A DNA stretch of 64,000 nucleotides from Asterella californica (lineage: Eukaryota; Streptophyta; Marchantiopsida; Marchantiales; Aytoniaceae), in contig JAYKYS010000007.1 of assembly GCA_036924285.1 (NCBI GenBank), forward strand, positions 12,896,001-12,960,000, in the 5' to 3' direction. Positions 60,171 through 64,000 of the stretch are shown in pieces; positions within the stretch are counted from its first letter, which is position 1; each line of letters starts with the position of its first letter. Made by a program: the position numbers and the translations under genes. The notes beneath the pieces are model-generated. The model did not search any database and was not told where the DNA came from. It saw only the letters and a list, made by a program, of their open reading frames with translations.

Positions 60171-61448
60171 CTGAAGAAAAAATATATCAGACTACGCAAT
60201 TTGTTGAGCGATAATTTACAGAATGAAGAATTCCAAACCTTTACGAAATACGAGTAATGGACGACTTACTGAAACTGTAAAGAAGTGTTACACGCTAACA
60301 CAAACAGACTCACGCTGTTTCCTCACATTGTTATTCATTATTTGTACACTTCTTGCTTTTACTTCTGATGATAAAAATCTATACTTATCTGACCATTGCA
60401 TAGACCTTAAACGAGAGAAGGCCGAAAGTAGCGCAGAGAGGTCGGAAATGGCTTTACGACGCACACGACATGTCCGATCGATCCCCTTCCTCTTTGACGT
60501 TTACATACATTTGTCCAATTCATGCATAATCTTACAGCACATCACGACCAGATAAAGCGAGACCGTCAACACGCACTCAAAAAGATAATTCATGCAGTGT
60601 GAGTATTCGTGTAGAAGGGTTCGGCCCTTCTTTCGTAAAGAAATCTCCGTCGAACCCAAGGAGGACTCGACAGAGTGAGGTGTATATTGGTACACAGGAA
60701 CGGCAGATTGGACCACACCCACACACTGAAGGTAACCCCCAAAAACGCAGTGAACCCGGTGAAGTACATATATTCATACGTCGGGAATGGCAGATTTTAT
60801 CAAGGACCAATTTACGTACATCTTGCTGTAGTAAAGATGGGTGTGAATGTATGCTATCTTCAGTCGTGAAGATAGCTGATGTCTGTAACCAAAAGGTGTA
60901 ACCCGGCATAGTATAGCACAGGGCACGATGCTGGGGATGGTACTTCCAGGTATGGAGGTGCAAATATATGAGACATGTACAATATGCAGTGCGGACAAAA
61001 AGCAGACTGTATCATCTATGTAAGGTGTAATATTAGCCAATAATAAGCAGCTTTCTGAAAAACAGTAACTTCGCCCGCACACTTAGATAACCCCCAAATA
61101 GTTTTGAACCAACCCAAGTACCAAGTGAGTAACAAAGAGTGGTAACATGTATGCTAACTTGGTTCGAGAAGTCAGCGAATGTAAATACCCGAGGTCAGGC
61201 CAAGGAGAAATGTGCAGGGAAAGCACATTTCCAAAATGGTACCCCCAGGTAGCTGTAAGACAGAAAACAAGTACAAATTGCGATGCCTAATGATCTGAGC
61301 GAGAGAGCAGCTATAACTGTGTAATATAGGTCGATAATTCGGGAAACAGAGAACATGAAGGGCAAGTTATCTAGAAAATGAGAAACTTAAACACAAACAT
61401 AAACATACAAAACAAAAAACATACATCGTCCGGAGAGCAAACAGGAGG

Positions 61449-61501
61449 CATCAGGGAATAATCGAGCACACATTTACAACGTGCTCGATTATTCCCTGAT
61501 G
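61449..61501. repeat. fold-back hairpin, 21-bp arms
   Basis: Arms 61,449-61,469 (core AGGGAATAATCGAGCAC) and 61,481-61,501 are perfect reverse complements across an 11-nt spacer. Confidence 0.93.
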
Positions 61502-61524
61502 AAGGTAGAGGTTAGAAGCAATTC

Positions 61525-61700
61525 TCCCAACAAGAGTCACGGACGCAGCTGTAGGTAATGAGTAGGTGTACACTGAAACACCTAAGTACCACAAGGTACA
61601 CACAGAGCATGCAACAAACAATCTCCTGCCGCATGCACCTCAACCGACTCCCTGCCTTCATCAGCACCCAACAGGAAGGGTTAGGCAATAGATGAGTAGG
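61525..61700. repeat. SINE-related repeat, copy a
   Basis: Shares GAGCATGC, GCATGCACCTC-AACCG and CTTCATCAGCA with 62,425-62,580, and the GCACCTC-AACCG core with both tRNA-headed SINE copies. No tRNA head is visible. Confidence 0.55.
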
Positions 61701-61714
61701 AAAAGTGATCACGC

Positions 61715-62368
61715 AAAGTTGAGGACTTTTCCAACTCAGCAGGGCCTTACCGCCAAGCCAATAATACAGTAAGATATAAGGACGGGAGCATCACATGACT
61801 ATAGTTGACCCATGTATGCAGTATGTTACGAACTCCTAAATTAACTCGCAAAATAGGAACCGGATAAACGATCACCAGAAGTGGGGGTTACGAAGGCGAA
61901 ATGCAAACCTGTTCGTAAGTCATATGTTAACAAAAGTGAGGACTTTTCCAACTCAGCAGGGTCTTATCGCCAAGCCAATAATACAGTGAGATATAAGGAC
62001 GGGAGCATCACGTGACTATAGCTGACCGAGGTATGCAGTATATTACGGACTCTTAAATTAACCCGCAAAATAGGAACCGGAGAAACGATCACCAGAAGTG
62101 GGGTTACGAAGGCGAAATGCAAACCTGTTCGTAAGTCATATGTTAACAAAAGTGAGGACTTTTCCAACTCAGCAGGGTCTTATCGCCAAGCCAATAATAC
62201 AGTGAGATATAAGGACGGGAGAATCACATGACTATAGCTGACCGAGGTATGCAGTATATTACGGACTCTTAAATTAACCCGCAAAATAGGAACCGGAGAA
62301 ACGATCACCCGAAGTGGGGTTACGAAGACGAAATGCAAACCTGTTCGTAAGTCATATGTTAACAAAAG
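61715..62368. repeat. tandem repeat, about 216-bp unit, three copies
   Basis: Units begin GAGGACTTTTCCAACTCAGC at 61,721, 61,938 and 62,154. Copies two and three are almost identical; copy one has more differences and one indel. The unit contains AATAATACAGTGAGATATAA and GTTCGTAAGTCATATG. The repeated 66-67 codon minus-strand frames here are a by-product. Confidence 0.93.
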
Positions 62369-62424
62369 GGCGCAAACCAACGAGCACAGGTAACCAAACC
62401 AGAAAACTGTAACGACCTATTTTC

Positions 62425-62585
62425 TACACGAGGGTCCCTGACACAGCTGTAAGTAATGAGCAGGTGTGCACACAAATACCTAACTACCACAAGTTACACT
62501 GCAGAGCATGCTGTAGAACACCCTTCCCGCTGCGTGCATCTCGACCTGGTCTCTGACTTCATCAGCAGAAATAATATAGATAAGT
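62425..62585. repeat. SINE-related repeat, copy b
   Basis: Second copy of 61,525-61,700. The text right after it (GAAGGCATTTCCAACTCAGC) also matches the start of the 216-bp unit, so a larger segment was duplicated. Confidence 0.55.
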
Positions 62586-62849
62586 AGTAAAAGCGATCAG
62601 TAGAAATTGAAGGCATTTCCAACTCAGCCGGGCCTCGTCGGTCAAGAGTTTCTGTTCAGTTCCGGGCATCTCAGCACAAACTCCTGTCTTTGTGTAGTGG
62701 TAGATCAGCGAACTTGGCAGATAAAGTCATATAGACATTATAAAATGGTACACGGGTAGAGAAGTTTTCTGAGAAAACTATAACTTCCCCCCAGGTAAAC
62801 CCCAAACAAGTAAGAAGTGACTAACAAAGACAGGTAACATGTATGCTAA

Positions 62850-63980
62850 CTTGGTTTGAGAAGTTATATTCATACATCCAGAATGGCAGATGTTCTCAAG
62901 GACCACTCTCTAGTATAGAGGTAACACGCAATTGGCCCGGCCAAGAACATATATTCATACGTCGAGAATGGCAGATTTTATCAAGGACCGCTCTCTAGTA
63001 CAGAGGGAAATACTCGGCCAAGTACATAGTAAGTATCCAATAGGGGCCGAATGTGCGCTAACAATGCCGACTGGAGTTAGCGAATTATTTTATAACAGGA
63101 GGGTGTGCCGATGGGAATGTGTCACATTTCCAGAAACGGTTCCCCTTGGTATGAAGTCGAATGCGAGTGGACAATGACAAGAGAACAAATGCAGTATGTA
63201 TCGGTGCAACCTGATCGCTTCTAATGTAAAAGCTAATGTAAACCCCAATGCAGAAATGAAGACAAACTAGATTTGTATACTACAATACTGAAACAAGCGA
63301 AGGCTATCAAGGCACAACGTAGATGCAGATAGCGAAAAGAAACCCACGCAGGAGAGAGTTAGTTTAAGTGAGTTGAGGAGCACAGATTTAGCGAGTGAAT
63401 AGAAGGAGAAGGCCGACAGGGTAGTAAAAGAAGAACGTATATTTATCAGTCCGGATGCCGACTGGAATTAGCGATTATTTTATGTCTAGTGCGAAGCACA
63501 TTTCCAGAAAAAGGTTCCCTTTCGTATCAAGTCGAATGTGACAGGGCAATGACACAAGAACAAATGCAGTATGTACTGTGCAGTCTGCTCGCTTCAAAGA
63601 AACAAATGTGAACCCCAATGCAGAAATGAAGACAAACTAGCTCTGTGATACAGTATAGAAATAAGCGAAGGCTATCAAGGCAGAACGTAGAAACGTAGCG
63701 ATAGAATCCAGCGCAAGAGATAGAGAGAAGCAATTAGTGGCCGAATGTGCGCTAACAGGAGGGTGTGCCGATGGGAATGAGTAGTGCGAAGCACATTCCA
63801 AAAAAGGTTCCTCTTCGTATGAAGTCGAGTGTGACATAGCAATGACAAGAATGCAAATGCAATATGTACCGATGCAGTCTGATCACTTCTAACGTAAAAA
63901 CCAAATTTAACCCCCATGCAGAAATGAAGACAAACTAGCTTTGTGTAATACAATCTTGAAATAAGCGAAGGCTATCAAGT
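62850..63980. repeat. block repeated three times at the window end
   Basis: A block with GGTGTGCCGATGGGAATG, AGTCGAATGTGAC-like text, AAATGCAGTATGTA, CCCCAATGCAGAAATGAAGA and ending ATAAGCGAAGGCTATCAAG occurs at about 63,060-63,313, 63,450-63,681 and 63,741-63,980. Preceding it, ATTCATACGTCGAGAATGG occurs twice (62,862 and 62,948). Confidence 0.8.
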
Positions 63981-64000
63981 CAAAACGTAGATACCGATAG

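Larger units (their letters stand above)
60171..64000 (-). other. long intron of the SOS1-type gene, repeat-filled
   Basis: No further SOS1 exon is seen to the window end. I looked for the conserved N-terminal helices (for example the D-P-V-A-V-V motif and S-G-V-V-I-A) and did not find them. The stretch holds SINE-like pieces, hairpins, a 216-bp tandem repeat and a block repeated three times near the end. Frames in it are repeat artefacts. Confidence 0.55.

Noticed and set aside
19724..61501. Explaining all hairpins as MITEs
   Set aside because: Arm sequences are unrelated, total lengths are only 30-60 bases, and I saw no flanking target duplications.
61964..62380. Two nearly identical 66-67 codon frames as duplicated genes
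   Set aside because: They are by-products of the 216-bp tandem repeat and have no recognisable domain.

Overview
The window is nuclear DNA from a land plant. It is sparse in genes and rich in decayed transposons. The evidence is GT-AG introns, a plasma-membrane Na+/H+ antiporter of the plant SOS1 type, an EXORDIUM/PHI-1 gene, a ribosomal protein gene with a telo-box, and Copia, Ty3/gypsy, LINE, PIF/Harbinger and tRNA-SINE relics. A nuclear 18S rRNA fragment (about 55,833-56,140) carries a helix reading GTCGGCG-TCTA-GCCGAC, unlike the usual angiosperm form. From memory of 18S sequences this suggests a seed-free plant, possibly a bryophyte; the species is not identified.

Layout. 0-13 kb: AT-rich DNA, an intact intronless EXORDIUM-like gene (3,928-4,995, minus), a decayed non-LTR reverse transcriptase (6.1-8.9 kb, minus) and two tRNA-derived SINE copies. 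13-26 kb: short tandem duplications, a broken PIF/Harbinger transposase, a region with spaced copies of one palindromic word (16.9-19.0 kb) and a Ty3/gypsy integrase tail with a possible LTR. 26-34 kb: a HAD/FCP1-like pseudogene, a GTTTCG-rich minisatellite, and the gene for ribosomal protein eL38 (33.4-34.1 kb, minus). 34.7-44.6 kb: a transposon nest in which a Copia element (36,874-41,656, target duplication GAACT) sits inside a LINE reverse transcriptase; a 12-copy palindromic array (42.9-43.8 kb) and a Ty3/gypsy gag relic follow. 44.6-48.8 kb: AT-rich, no gene seen.

49.5-64 kb is one gene on the minus strand: the last 13 exons of an SOS1-type antiporter. All junctions are GT-AG and every phase agrees from transmembrane helices to stop codon. 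The N-terminal exons are not visible and probably lie past 64,000. Its introns hold two copies of a dispersed repeat, an 18S rRNA fragment, a LINE fragment, SINE-like pieces and a 216-bp tandem repeat.

The most unusual signal is a set of short, nearly perfect fold-back hairpins (arms of 9-24 bp, spacers of 0-11 nt) scattered across the window. Several sit at breakpoints of recognisable sequence: both ends of the 18S fragment, the point where the LINE reverse transcriptase stops, and an indel between the two Copia LTRs. This looks like a footprint of fold-back DNA synthesis during break repair. A second unusual signal is the pair of spaced palindrome arrays, which share a scaffold phrase but use different palindromic words.
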